DNA from: an uncultured Eggerthellaceae bacterium
Lineage (GTDB): Bacteria; Actinomycetota; Coriobacteriia; Coriobacteriales; Eggerthellaceae
NCBI GenBank assembly: GCA_934648845.1
Contig: CAKUFS010000030.1
Location: 1-25,981 of the forward strand
DNA length: 25,981 nt
Direction of reading: 5' to 3'
Positions 1 to 7,401 of this stretch are shown here, one piece after another. The position numbers and the translations under genes are program-made. Below the pieces are notes generated by a model. That model ran no database searches and was not told where the DNA came from. It saw nothing but the letters and a program-made list of their open reading frames with translations. Within the stretch, counting starts at the first letter, position 1. Each line of letters starts with the position of its first letter.

Positions 1-1254
1 CTTAAGGAACTCGATTTGTCGAGTTTCGACACCACGGACGTGATCTATATGACTGAAATGTTCTATAGCTGCAAGTCCATCAAGTCACTCGATCTAACGT
101 CCTTCGATACCAAAAAAGTTCAGCTCATGCAGGGTTTTTTCCAGGGATGCGAGTCGCTCGAATCGGTTGATTTATCGACGTTCACCATTACTCGTTCAAC
201 GAGCACGGCCCACTTCTTCCGCGATTGCCCGAGCCTTGAACGTCTTGTGCTTGCGGCGGGGATCGATTTGGTTGGCTGCGTTATGTACGAGCACGCCTGG
301 ATCGACACGGCGGGCAACGCGTACGCGGATTCCAACGAGATGTTCGTGGCGAACGCGGCACGTCCTTCGGGCGTTGAGACGTTTGTTTATCCGCAGACAA
401 CGGAGGGCTGGACCCTGTCCGGCTCGTGCGAATGGATGATTGATGACGCTAAGACGCTCATCTTCAGGCCGGTGCCCGGCGTGCCTCGCGGCACGTTGGA
501 AGCGTGGTCGTGGAAGGAGACGTGTCCTTGGGATTACGGTGCCAGCTGGGTCACCTCTGTGCGAATTGAGCCCGGTGTATCTACTGTCACCTGCGATTAT
601 ATGTTTTGGAAGTTCCGGAAGCTCACCTCTGTGGACCTTTCAGGCCTTGATGCCTCCCGAGTGACGAGTGCGTACCGGATGTTCTTCAACTGCGAATCGC
701 TTGAGACGGTCGATCTTTCTGCTCTGGACGTCTCGAATGTTACGAACATGAAGGAGATGTTCGCAGGATGCGCGTCGCTGCTGGCGGTCGACCTTTCGGG
801 CCTCGACTTCTCCCAGGTGGCGGACGCGTCGATGATGTTCGGCAACTGCGACAAGCTCAGGAAGGTCTACGTCGCAGAAGGGTTCCCGGGCATCCCCGCG
901 GCGGCGGCTTCCGAGAACATGTTCCAGGGTTGCGCGGCGCTTAGCGGCGGCGCGGGCACGGCGTTCGATGCGGCGCATGTTGACGCGGCGTACGCCCGCC
1001 TCGATGGCGGCGCGGCGGGTCCCGGGTACTTCGCCCTGGGCCGCGGCGACGTCAACTGCAACGGTCTGCTGAACATCGTGGACGCCCAGATCGCCTACGA
1101 TATCGCGAACGGCGGGCACGCCGGGCGCCACGACCTCGCGTGGATGCGCTCCCGCGCCGATGTGACGGGCCCGGCGGGCGCTCCCGACGGCGCGGTCGAT
1201 GCGCAGGACGCCTTCGCCATCCAGCGCGCCGCCCTGCTCGGCTGGAACGCGTAG
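1..1254 (+). CDS. BspA-like (DUF285) leucine-rich-repeat surface protein with C-terminal dockerin-like module, 5'-truncated
   Basis: The reading frame is open from base 1 (CTT AAG GAA CTC GAT), so the gene begins outside the window; 417 codons are visible before TAG. Two blocks of DUF285/BspA-type repeats are seen, around residues 1-85 and 195-290. Each repeat has the pattern LxSVDLSxxDxSxVTxMxxMFxxCxSL (for example SNVTNMKEMFAGCASL). A spacer of about 110 residues separates the blocks. The last ~70 residues look like a dockerin-type calcium-binding pair: GDVNCNGLLNIVDAQIAYDI, then a second, looser loop near DGAVDAQDAFAIQ. Families with DUF285 repeats are usually secreted adhesins; the signal peptide and any wall anchor would lie upstream and are not visible. 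From about base 860 the DNA becomes much richer in GC than the first 700 bases, which suggests a mosaic gene. The ligand cannot be told from sequence. Family assignment is secure; the dockerin call is likely. Confidence 0.85.
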   Translation, partial: LKELDLSSFDTTDVIYMTEMFYSCKSIKSLDLTSFDTKKVQLMQGFFQGCESLESVDLSTFTITRSTSTAHFFRDCPSLERLVLAAGIDLVGCVMYEHAWIDTAGNAYADSNEMFVANAARPSGVETFVYPQTTEGWTLSGSCEWMIDDAKTLIFRPVPGVPRGTLEAWSWKETCPWDYGASWVTSVRIEPGVSTVTCDYMFWKFRKLTSVDLSGLDASRVTSAYRMFFNCESLETVDLSALDVSNVTNMKEMFAGCASLLAVDLSGLDFSQVADASMMFGNCDKLRKVYVAEGFPGIPAAAASENMFQGCAALSGGAGTAFDAAHVDAAYARLDGGAAGPGYFALGRGDVNCNGLLNIVDAQIAYDIANGGHAGRHDLAWMRSRADVTGPAGAPDGAVDAQDAFAIQRAALLGWNA

Positions 1255-1382
1255 GCGCTTGCCTCCGGGCGATTGCTCGATCGCTCTGCTCTCGGGACCG
1301 CTTCGCAAGGCCGCTTCGGTGGCGCTTTGGGAGAATCAGCCTCGATTGCACGCTTGACATGCGCGTTTACGAATCCTGTCCC

Positions 1383-1438
1383 GCCGGCAAGAGAACCACC
1401 GCTCGCGATGCTGATGCCACACCACTCCTCTTGCCGGC
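1383..1438 (+). repeat. 11-bp inverted repeat (long-loop hairpin) downstream of the surface-protein gene
   Basis: GCCGGCAAGAG at 1383-1393 is matched by its exact reverse complement at 1428-1438, with a 34-nt loop. It sits ten bases before a classic terminator, so the 3' end of the surface-protein mRNA would carry two consecutive hairpins. It has no T-tract of its own. Function is unknown; mRNA 3'-end protection is one possibility. Confidence 0.6.
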
Positions 1439-1447
1439 ACTTCTCAT

Positions 1448-1486
1448 GCTTCCCCCTTATGTCCCAAGGGGGAAGCGCTTTTTTTT
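1448..1486 (+). terminator. Rho-independent terminator for the surface-protein gene
   Basis: A perfect 11-bp stem (GCTTCCCCCTT 1448-1458 with AAGGGGGAAGC 1466-1476) has a 7-nt loop and is followed by GCTTTTTTTT. There is no A-run on the other side, so it acts on the plus strand only. It lies about 195 bases after the stop codon of the upstream gene. Confidence 0.9.
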
Positions 1487-1676
1487 GGGGGCAAACTCTC
1501 CGCTTTCCTCGGTTCTTGGTCAACCGGCACGTTCGAGCTGGGCGTGCGATCTTTGTTTCCCCAGGTCGCAATTTCAGGGCAGAGGCTGGTTGCTCGACCC
1601 TGCTCCCGACGCGCTCCATCGTTGACTGAAAGCCGACGATTCTCAAGGGTCTCTTCTTTGATTTCCATACGAGAGT

Positions 1677-1890
1677 CATGCTGTCGTTTTTTCTGCCTAA
1701 AAACGCGCAAATCGACGGTACGGGGCAGGTGGAGAAGGGATTGTCGCGTTAGAGGCCGCCAGGGGATTCTTGCGACCTGGGGTTTTGCTAGATGCAATTG
1801 GGTTGAAGGGTCCATAACTGCTTTGTTTGTCTCCCGACCTGCCCCGTATCGTTGATTTAGGCGTTTTCGCACGCGATTTCCGACAAGATG
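1677..1890. repeat. Large palindromic element, copy A (54-bp arms, 106-nt core)
   Basis: The left arm is 1677-1730 and the right arm 1837-1890. Aligned without gaps, the left arm and the reverse complement of the right arm agree at 37 of 54 positions by hand count, best in the inner half (AAAACGC, TACGGGGCAGGT). The core 1731-1836 contains GACCTGG, 41 nt after the AGGTGG junction and 55 nt before the closing GACCTG. The same architecture occurs at 12774-13001 and 18905-19120. The outer ends (CATGCTGTCG left, CGACAAGATG right) and about 10-15 bases beyond the right end also match copy B. No plausible protein is encoded. It could be a MITE-like element or a structured RNA; neither is proven. 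Confidence 0.75.
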
Positions 1891-2002
1891 GCTGGCGGTT
1901 TGGCGAATCGAGGAAGTTGCGAAGGGACGGTCGGCGCGAACGGTTCTACGGGGCTGTTCGTGCTGGCCAAAGGCAACCTCGAACCGTGGACCCGCGCACG
2001 AA

Positions 2003-2035
2003 TTGTTGACAAAAGATGGGGTAATTTGTCAACAA
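2003..2035 (-). repeat. TTGTTGACAAA hairpin repeat, copy 1
   Basis: TTGTTGACAAA and TTTGTCAACAA form a stem of about 11 bp around GATGGGGTAA. The same 33-base unit recurs at 19299-19331 in this orientation and at 18679-18710 inverted. Strand is set by the consensus with the loop read as TTRCCCCAYC. No T-run follows, so it is not a standard terminator here. Confidence 0.8.
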
Positions 2036-2131
2036 GGTGGGACATGCGGCTCAAGGTCGGGGGCTTGGGTTGGACACGTGTCCCAATCTTTCTTTCGCGC
2101 TCGATGCGGGGTGGCATCGGTCTTTGGGTTT

Positions 2132-2175
2132 GCAGCTCGCTCAACTTATCCAAAGCGTTGCAGTTCGGCTCAATC
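2132..2175 (+). repeat. Partial copy (right half) of the GGATAA...TTATCC dispersed repeat
   Basis: GCTCGCTCAACTTATCCA followed by GCAGTTCGGCTCAA matches the right half of the repeats at 6031-6110 and 19187-19267. The left GGATAA half is not recognisable here, so this is a truncated copy. It lies in the leader region of purC. Confidence 0.65.
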
Positions 2176-2344
2176 CTCCGCCGCCGCGTCTTCCGCATTT
2201 CAAGCATTGCTTGCGGCACGACAAAAAATAGTTCATAACAAACTCGTTGCAGCGATAGCATTTTTGAGAAGCATAAGGTATTCTGTTTAGTTGGTCATTT
2301 GTAATTTCAACAGAGCATGTTTGCAGATAGGATAGGAGCGTTTT

Positions 2345-3211
2345 ATGACTGCTATTGACATCAAGCCTGATTTTCAGGGCAAAGTGCGCGATTTGTACGA
2401 TTTGGGCGACAAGCTGCTGTTTGTTGCAAGCGATCGTATTTCCGCATTCGATTTCATCCTTCCCGATGAAATTCCGTACAAAGGCGAGGTTCTCACGCGC
2501 CTTTCCTGCTTCTGGTTCGAATTCCTGGAAGACGTGGTGGGCAACCACATGATTTCGGCAGACGTTGCTGATCTTCCCGAGCAATTCAAGCCTTACGCCG
2601 ATTACCTTAAGGGTCGTTTCATGCTGGTAAAGAAAGCGGAAATGTTCCCTGTTGAGTGCATCGTGCGTGGTTATCTGGCCGGCAGCGGCTGGGCGGAATA
2701 CCAGGTGTCAGGCACTATCGGCTCCATGGATATGCCCACGGGCCTGAAGAACTCTTCGAAGCTGCCGTCTCCGCTGCTGTCTCCTTCCACCAAGGCCGAA
2801 GTGGGCGATCACGATGAGAACATCAGCTTCAACCGTTTCGTGGAAATCCTGGGTGAGCGTGACGCTATGGAAATCCGCGATTATGCGCTGAACATCTACA
2901 CGAAGGCATCCGAATATGCAGCTTCGCGCGGCATTATCATTGCCGATACGAAGTTTGAGTTCGGCCGCATTGACGGCAAGATCGTGCTGGCCGATGAAGT
3001 GCTGACTCCCGACTCTTCGCGCTTCTGGCCTGGTGATTTGTACGAAGAAGGCAAGAACCAGCCGAGCTTTGACAAGCAGTTTGTGCGCGATTGGCTCAGC
3101 GCGAACTGGGACAAGCAGGGCAACCCGCCGCACCTTCCGCAAGAGGTCATTGAAAAGACCACCGAGAAATATATCCAAGCGTACGAGATTATCACGGGCC
3201 GCAAGTTCTAG
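2345..3211 (+). CDS. purC: Phosphoribosylaminoimidazole-succinocarboxamide synthase (SAICAR synthetase)
   Basis: This enzyme joins aspartate to CAIR using ATP to make SAICAR, a step of de novo purine synthesis in the cytoplasm. The N-terminus has the family's GKVRDLYDLGDKLLFVASDR motif (residues 12-31), followed by SAFDFILPDEIPYKGEVLTR. The central VKKAEMFPVECIVRGYLAGS motif (near residue 95-115) and the ISFDRF-like 'ENISFNRFVE' and 'IIADTKFEFGR' motifs are all present. At 288 residues it matches the longer type of PurC rather than the ~240-residue Bacillus form. ATG at 2345 has AGGAG at 2334-2338. A 33-bp gap to the next gene suggests co-transcription. No other pur gene is nearby, so the pathway is scattered in this genome or lies outside the window. 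Confidence 0.97.
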   Translation: MTAIDIKPDFQGKVRDLYDLGDKLLFVASDRISAFDFILPDEIPYKGEVLTRLSCFWFEFLEDVVGNHMISADVADLPEQFKPYADYLKGRFMLVKKAEMFPVECIVRGYLAGSGWAEYQVSGTIGSMDMPTGLKNSSKLPSPLLSPSTKAEVGDHDENISFNRFVEILGERDAMEIRDYALNIYTKASEYAASRGIIIADTKFEFGRIDGKIVLADEVLTPDSSRFWPGDLYEEGKNQPSFDKQFVRDWLSANWDKQGNPPHLPQEVIEKTTEKYIQAYEIITGRKF

Positions 3212-3244
3212 GTTATCGAGCCGCGTCCCAACAGGAGAAACAAT

Positions 3245-3880
3245 ATGACTCAGCGTAGTCCCATGAATGAACGTTATACCACGGACAAGCCGAAGGGCAC
3301 CACGCGCAAGAGCGCGTCGTCCGCCAAGCCCAAGCGCGAGGCAGCCAGCTCGGTGACCGTTGTTACCACCACAAAGTCGAAGGCTCAGAAGAAGGCCGAG
3401 CGCAAAGCGCAAGAGCAAAAGATGCGTGAGCGCGACGCCCGTTACTACAACCCGCGCACTCCCGAGTACAAGCGCATGCGTATGTACTGGGGCATTTGCG
3501 TTGGTTTGGCGCTGGCCGGCTCCATTGGCTCGTTTTTGCTGATGGGCAAAGTGCCCGCCGAAGTGACCACGGTGCTTTTGATTTTGGCGTATGCCGCTAT
3601 TGCTGCCGCGCTGTACATCGACCTGGTGAAGATTCGCCGCATCCGCAAGAAATACGCAGCTCAGCATGCCGATACGAAAGCTGAGACGCGTGCGTTGAAG
3701 GCCGAGAAGGCCCAGCGCGCAGCGGAGGAAGCAGTGAAGCAGGCAAAAGCCGCCGAAGCCCCCGAGAAGAAGCCGGGCTTCTTTGCGCGCTTCAAGAAGA
3801 AAGATGCTGCGAAAGCGGGTGCGGCAGATGTCAAATCAGCGAGCGCAGGGAAGGAAACCCCGAAGGACGCTGCGAAATAA
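3245..3880 (+). CDS. Hypothetical two-transmembrane protein with charged ends
   Basis: I do not recognise this 211-residue protein. Residues 1-80 are strongly basic and low in complexity (KAQKKAERKAQEQKMRERDA). Two hydrophobic segments follow at about 81-100 (YWGICVGLALAGSIGSFLLM) and 106-126, separated by a short turn, so both ends should face the cytoplasm. Residues 130-172 are rich in K, R, A and E and probably form a helix or coiled coil; the tail is again K/A-rich. The start ATG has AGGAG about 10 bases upstream. It follows purC by 33 bp, probably in one transcript. The shape (small membrane hairpin with basic flanks) is common among uncharacterised actinobacterial proteins, but I make no functional claim. 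Confidence 0.8.
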   Translation: MTQRSPMNERYTTDKPKGTTRKSASSAKPKREAASSVTVVTTTKSKAQKKAERKAQEQKMRERDARYYNPRTPEYKRMRMYWGICVGLALAGSIGSFLLMGKVPAEVTTVLLILAYAAIAAALYIDLVKIRRIRKKYAAQHADTKAETRALKAEKAQRAAEEAVKQAKAAEAPEKKPGFFARFKKKDAAKAGAADVKSASAGKETPKDAAK

Positions 3881-3998
3881 GCTGCAGCTCGGCGATGCGC
3901 GGCGAGTGCTGCAGACGGGGTGAAGCCCGCGAACCATCGTCCCTGCGTCATCGGCCAACACTCCGAAGTCATGTGCGAAACGCAAACACGAACGAAGG

Positions 3999-4034
3999 GA
4001 AGGCGGCGCCTGGAAACAGGACGTCGCCTTCTTT
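3999..4034 (+). terminator. Possible weak terminator between the purC pair and exoA
   Basis: GAAGGCG (3999-4005) pairs with CGCCTTC (4025-4031); an inner CCTG-GAAA-CAGG tetraloop gives a stem of about 14 bp with one bulge. Only three Ts follow (4032-4034), so termination is probably partial. It ends 35 bases before the exoA start. Confidence 0.45.
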
Positions 4035-4069
4035 GATGCAGACCAACAATCGAAAGGAAGCCTTCACCA

Positions 4070-4861
4070 ATGCGCTTCATATCATGGAACGTGAACGGCC
4101 TGCGGGCGGTGCTCAAGAAAAATTTCGAGGAAGTTTTTGCGGCTTTTGATGCCGACATCTTTGCCTTGCAAGAGACAAAATGCCAAGAGGGCCAAGTTGA
4201 CCTGGCGTTTCCCGGCTACGAGAGTTATTGGAGCTACGCGCAGAAGAAAGGCTACTCGGGAACTGCCGTGTTTACGCGTGAAGAGCCGTTGCAGGTGCTT
4301 CACGGGCTGGGCGTGCCCGAACTTGACACGGAAGGACGTATTGTTGCGCTGGAATTCCCGCAGTTCTGGTTTGTGTGCGTCTACACGCCCAACGCACAGA
4401 ACGAGCTGGCGCGCATCGATCACCGCATGGCGTGGGATGATGCCTTCCGCGATTTCTGCAAAGGGCTAGAAGAGGGAGTTGTGCCCGATGAAGGCCATGC
4501 AACTGCTGCAAAGCCCGTGGTCATATGCGGCGACTTCAACGTTGCCCACCATGAGATCGACCTGAAGAACCCCGCTGCGAATCGCGGCAATGCGGGCTTC
4601 TCCGATGAAGAGCGCGGCAAGTTCGACGAGTTGCTTGACGCCGGCTTCGTTGACACGTTCCGCTTGATTCACGGCAACGAACCTGACTGCTATTCATGGT
4701 GGAGCTACCGTTTCCGAGCCCGCGAGCGTAACGCTGGGTGGCGTATTGACTACTTTTTGGCCAGCCAGCAGTTAAAAAATGCCGTTTCGGCCGCTTCCAT
4801 ATATAATGAAGTCACTGGATCTGACCACTGCCCCGTGGGCGTGGACATCAGCTTTGCCTAG
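4070..4861 (+). CDS. Exodeoxyribonuclease III (AP endonuclease, ExoA/Xth family)
   Basis: This nuclease cuts the backbone at abasic sites and trims 3' ends in base-excision repair. The exonuclease-endonuclease-phosphatase motifs are all present: MRFISWNVNGLR at the start (Asn7), LQETKC (metal-binding Glu35), the central YTPNAQ, CGDFNVAHHEIDL (Asp and Asn), WRIDYFLAS, and the C-terminal SDHCPVGVDI with its catalytic Asp-His pair. Length (263 residues) is normal. ATG 4070 has AAGGAAG at 4054-4060. Only 13 bases separate its stop from the folE GTG, so exoA and folE are probably one transcript. The gene could be named exoA or xthA; I leave the symbol open. Confidence 0.96.
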   Translation: MRFISWNVNGLRAVLKKNFEEVFAAFDADIFALQETKCQEGQVDLAFPGYESYWSYAQKKGYSGTAVFTREEPLQVLHGLGVPELDTEGRIVALEFPQFWFVCVYTPNAQNELARIDHRMAWDDAFRDFCKGLEEGVVPDEGHATAAKPVVICGDFNVAHHEIDLKNPAANRGNAGFSDEERGKFDELLDAGFVDTFRLIHGNEPDCYSWWSYRFRARERNAGWRIDYFLASQQLKNAVSAASIYNEVTGSDHCPVGVDISFA

Positions 4862-4874
4862 AAGGGAAACTATT

Positions 4875-5441
4875 GTGGATGCACAAAAAATCGAACAAGG
4901 CGTTCGTCTGATTTTGGAAGGCGTGGGCGAAGACCCCGACCGCGAAGGCCTGCGCGAGACTCCCGCGCGCGTTGCTCGTATGTATGAGGAAGTGTTTGCC
5001 GGCCTTACGCAAGACCCTGCGACGCATTTCAAAACGCTGTTTGACGAAGGTCATCAGGAAATGGTCGTGGTAAAGGATATTCCGTTCTACTCCATGTGCG
5101 AGCATCATCTGGTGCCGTTTTTCGGCGTGGCGCACATTGCGTACATCCCCAACGAGAACGGTAAAGTGTGCGGCCTGTCCAAGCTCGCACGCTTGCTGGA
5201 AGTATTCGCGAAACGCCCGCAAGTGCAAGAGCGCCTTACCTCGCAAGTGGCTGATACGCTGGTTGAGCAGCTTAACCCGCGTGGCGTGATTGTTGTCATC
5301 GAGGCCGAGCATATGTGCATGACCATGCGCGGCGTGAAGAAGCCCGGTTCGAAAACCACTACCAGTGCAGTGCGTGGCTCGTTCCGCACGAGCGCAAAAA
5401 CGCGCGAAGAGGCCCTATCGCTCATTTTCGCAGGCCGCTAA
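4875..5441 (+). CDS. folE: GTP cyclohydrolase I
   Basis: FolE opens the imidazole ring of GTP to give 7,8-dihydroneopterin triphosphate, the first step toward folate. In many bacteria the same product feeds queuosine synthesis, and a queuosine locus lies 0.7 kb downstream. I chose GTG 4875 (MDAQKIEQGVRL, 188 residues): it has GAAGGGA at 4861-4867 with good spacing, and it avoids the 32 unlike-family residues of the longer open frame, which overlaps exoA. The zinc ligands of SMCEHH (Cys75, His78) and MCMTMRG (Cys148) are present, as are the GTP-binding GLSKLARLLEVFAKRPQVQE and the KTTTSAVRG motif near the C-terminus. The following gene starts 50 bases later. Confidence 0.96.
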   Translation: MDAQKIEQGVRLILEGVGEDPDREGLRETPARVARMYEEVFAGLTQDPATHFKTLFDEGHQEMVVVKDIPFYSMCEHHLVPFFGVAHIAYIPNENGKVCGLSKLARLLEVFAKRPQVQERLTSQVADTLVEQLNPRGVIVVIEAEHMCMTMRGVKKPGSKTTTSAVRGSFRTSAKTREEALSLIFAGR

Positions 5442-5491
5442 TAGCGGGTAACTGGTAAACTGCTTTTCAACAAACCGTAAGGAGGCCTGTT

Positions 5492-5761
5492 ATGAAATGC
5501 GTTTTGACCGTGCTGGGAAAAGACCGCAGCGGAATTGTTGCTGGCATTGCTTCTGCGCTGGCAACGTGCGGCGTGAATATCGATGACATTAGCCAAACCA
5601 TCTTGGACGGTATTTTCACCATGACCATGATGGTTACCGTGAACGAGACGGTGGCTACGTTCAACGAAGTGCAAGAAAAAGTGGAAGCGGTTGCCACTGA
5701 ACTGGGCGTTCAGGCAATTTTGCAGCGTCAAGACGTGTTTGACGCGATGTTTACCATCTAG
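5492..5761 (+). CDS. ACT-domain protein of the UPF0237 family
   Basis: This 89-residue protein is a single ACT domain: KCVLTVLGKDRSGIVAGIASALATCGVNI at the N-terminus is the typical beta-alpha ligand-binding half, followed by DDISQTILDGIFTMTMMV. Small stand-alone ACT proteins of this family are thought to sense small ligands such as amino acids, but the ligand is unknown. An ideal AAGGAGG precedes ATG 5492. In many genomes this gene is followed by its partner UPF0210 (DUF711); here a terminator and then the oppositely oriented queA follow, so the partner is absent from this site. Confidence 0.92.
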   Translation: MKCVLTVLGKDRSGIVAGIASALATCGVNIDDISQTILDGIFTMTMMVTVNETVATFNEVQEKVEAVATELGVQAILQRQDVFDAMFTI

Positions 5762-5805
5762 CGTTTGCTTGCTGCACGTCGGTTTTCGCTGATCTGATTT
5801 TCGGG

Positions 5806-5850
5806 CGGCGGAAGGGGAGGGTGAGAGCCTTGCTCCTTCCGCCGTTTTTT
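5806..5850 (+). terminator. Rho-independent terminator after the ACT-domain gene
   Basis: CGGCGGAAGG (5806-5815) pairs with CCTTCCGCCG (5835-5844), followed by TTTTTT. The 10-bp GC-rich stem and T-run make this a strong terminator for the forward run that begins at purC. Confidence 0.92.
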
Positions 5851-5899
5851 CATGTCTGCGGTGGCTGCAGCGGCGGGGGAAGGGCAAGGCATTCGCTTC

Positions 5900-5990
5900 A
5901 TGGTCTCTCTTGGATAATGCTTCTTCCTAGCTGGGAATCAATGCGCTTATCCAGAGCTCGACAATTCCGCTCAACCTTGTCCTTCCCCCG
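5900..5990 (+). repeat. GGATAA...TTATCC dispersed repeat, copy R1
   Basis: TTGGATAATGCTTCTTC with GGATAA at 5912-5917 and TTATCC at 5947-5952 forms a long-loop inverted repeat, followed by a weaker match to the GCAGTTCGGCTCAA tail. It agrees with copy R3 (19187-19267) at TTGGATAATGCTTCTTC. R1 and R2 fill most of the gap between the ACT-gene terminator and the end of queA. Confidence 0.65.
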
Positions 5991-6030
5991 CCTTTCACGT
6001 TGAAAGAGCGTCGCAGCGAAGGGCGTTCTC

Positions 6031-6110
6031 CTCACGACTTCGCCCGGATAATGTCTCTCTGTTGCTGGGGCTCGCTCAACTTATCCAGGCTCAGCAGTTC
6101 GGCTCAACCC
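6031..6110 (+). repeat. GGATAA...TTATCC dispersed repeat, copy R2
   Basis: CTCACGACTTCGC leads into GGATAATG (GGATAA 6046-6051), then CTCGCTCAACTTATCC (TTATCC 6081-6086) and GCAGTTCGGCTCAA. The copy at 19187-19267 has nearly the same words in the same order. It lies just past the queA stop in the queA direction, but has no T-run for a leftward terminator. Confidence 0.75.
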
Positions 6111-6147
6111 TTCGCTGCGGCACTCTATTGCTTGCATAGCGCGACGC

Positions 6148-7401
6148 TTAGTGCATGAACATCGCATCGCCGAAGGAGAGCATGCGGTAGCGCTCATCAA
6201 TGGCGTGTTGGTAAGCGTTCATAATGTTTTCCCTGGTAGAGAACGCAGAAACAAGCATCATCAGGGTGGATTTCGGCACGTGGAAATTCGTGACCATGCA
6301 ATCCACCACGTTGAAGTGGTAGCCGGGCAGAATGTAGAGGCTGGTGGCCTCGCGGTTGCGCGGCAGAAGTTTGCCCGCTTGCGCATCCCAAGCGCTCTCA
6401 AGACTGCGCACGCTGGTGGTGCCAATGGCAATAACGCGTCCACCTGCGGCTTTTGTTTCCTCTACGGCTTTCACCACAGCTTCTGGCACGGTGTAATATT
6501 CCGTGTGGATGTGGTGGTCTTCGGCGTTTTCCTCGTCCACAATACGGAAGGTGCCTAGGCCCACTTCCAGCTCGACGGTCATCCATTTCACGCCCATGCC
6601 TTTGATTTCCTCAATGAGCTGCGGCGTGAAATGCAAGCCCGCGGTGGGAGCTGCGGCCGAGCCTTCGCGTTTGGAGAATACCGTTTGATACATTTCCATG
6701 TCGCCCGTGTAATCCTTGATATAGGGCGGCAACGGCGTTTTACCCACGGCATGAAGCGCTTCGTCCAGCGACGGGTGCGTGGTGGTCAGGCGCGCCAGGC
6801 GCTGACCCTTGTTGTCTTCGCCCTGGTGGTCCACGAAGTCGATGATTTCGGCGGAAAGTGCTACGTTGCCATCCTGGTCGCAGAAGTCCACAACAGCGCC
6901 CGCTTTAAGCCTGCGACCAGGCTTTACAAGTACTTCCCAATAAGCTACAGAATTTGGAGATGTGCTTGGTGCGTTGGGGGCAAAGGGACTTCGTTCAGAA
7001 GCTGCGCAGCCCTCACTACGCCCCTTTGCCCCCGATCCTGCAGTTTCGGTGGCGATGGGGTTGTGCTCAGAAGCTGCGCAGCCCTTGCTGTACTCCTCGG
7101 GTGCCGCCTGCCGCTCGGAAGCGGTGGTCGCACCTTCTTGTGCCTGCTTGAGCAGAAAGACTTCCGCCGCTCCGCCCGTGCCGCGTTTTGTTCCCAACAA
7201 ACGCGCAGGTAGAACGCGCGTTTCGTTTGCGATAACCAAGTCGCCCGGACGCAGATACTCCTTGATGTCGCGGAAAATGCGATCTTCAAGGGCGCCGGTT
7301 ACGCGATCCATGACCAGCATGCGGCACTGGTCGCGGTTTGCGGCGGGTTCCTGGGCAATAAGTTCTTCGGGTAAATCGTAATCAAAATCAGAGGTTTTCA
7401 T
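6148..7401 (-). CDS. queA: S-adenosylmethionine:tRNA ribosyltransferase-isomerase, with internal insertion
   Basis: QueA transfers the ribosyl part of SAM to preQ1 in tRNA to make epoxyqueuosine. The N-terminus (MKTSDFDYDLPEELIAQ, RDQCRML, GDLVIANETRVLPARL) and the C-terminal half (VELEVGLGTFR, NFHVPKSTLMMLVSAF) are canonical. The protein has 417 residues against the usual ~345. The excess is an insertion at about residues 87-152, between EVFLLKQ and YWEVLVKPGRR, where Bacillus QueA has only a short turn. The insert is low in complexity and holds two GCAASE units 24 residues apart. The frame stays open and the rest is intact, so the enzyme is probably active, with the insert as a surface loop. 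Its ATG lies inside the last codons of queH (14-base overlap) with AGGAAG upstream, so the two genes are probably translationally coupled. Confidence 0.96.
   Translation of the reverse strand: MKTSDFDYDLPEELIAQEPAANRDQCRMLVMDRVTGALEDRIFRDIKEYLRPGDLVIANETRVLPARLLGTKRGTGGAAEVFLLKQAQEGATTASERQAAPEEYSKGCAASEHNPIATETAGSGAKGRSEGCAASERSPFAPNAPSTSPNSVAYWEVLVKPGRRLKAGAVVDFCDQDGNVALSAEIIDFVDHQGEDNKGQRLARLTTTHPSLDEALHAVGKTPLPPYIKDYTGDMEMYQTVFSKREGSAAAPTAGLHFTPQLIEEIKGMGVKWMTVELEVGLGTFRIVDEENAEDHHIHTEYYTVPEAVVKAVEETKAAGGRVIAIGTTSVRSLESAWDAQAGKLLPRNREATSLYILPGYHFNVVDCMVTNFHVPKSTLMMLVSAFSTRENIMNAYQHAIDERYRMLSFGDAMFMH
6976..7085. repeat. Palindromic insertion with 19-bp direct repeat inside queA
   Basis: GGGGGCAAAGGG (6976-6987) and its exact complement CCCTTTGCCCCC (7022-7033) flank an almost centred perfect palindrome GCTGCGCAGC (7001-7010). 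A 19-bp word that includes this palindrome (6995-7013) recurs exactly at 7067-7085, 72 bases away, which keeps the reading frame. This segment encodes the extra loop of QueA. Confidence 0.85.

Noticed and set aside
4779..4874. Longer N-terminus for FolE
   Set aside because: It overlaps the exoA end and lacks family features; GTG 4875 has good spacing from GAAGGGA.
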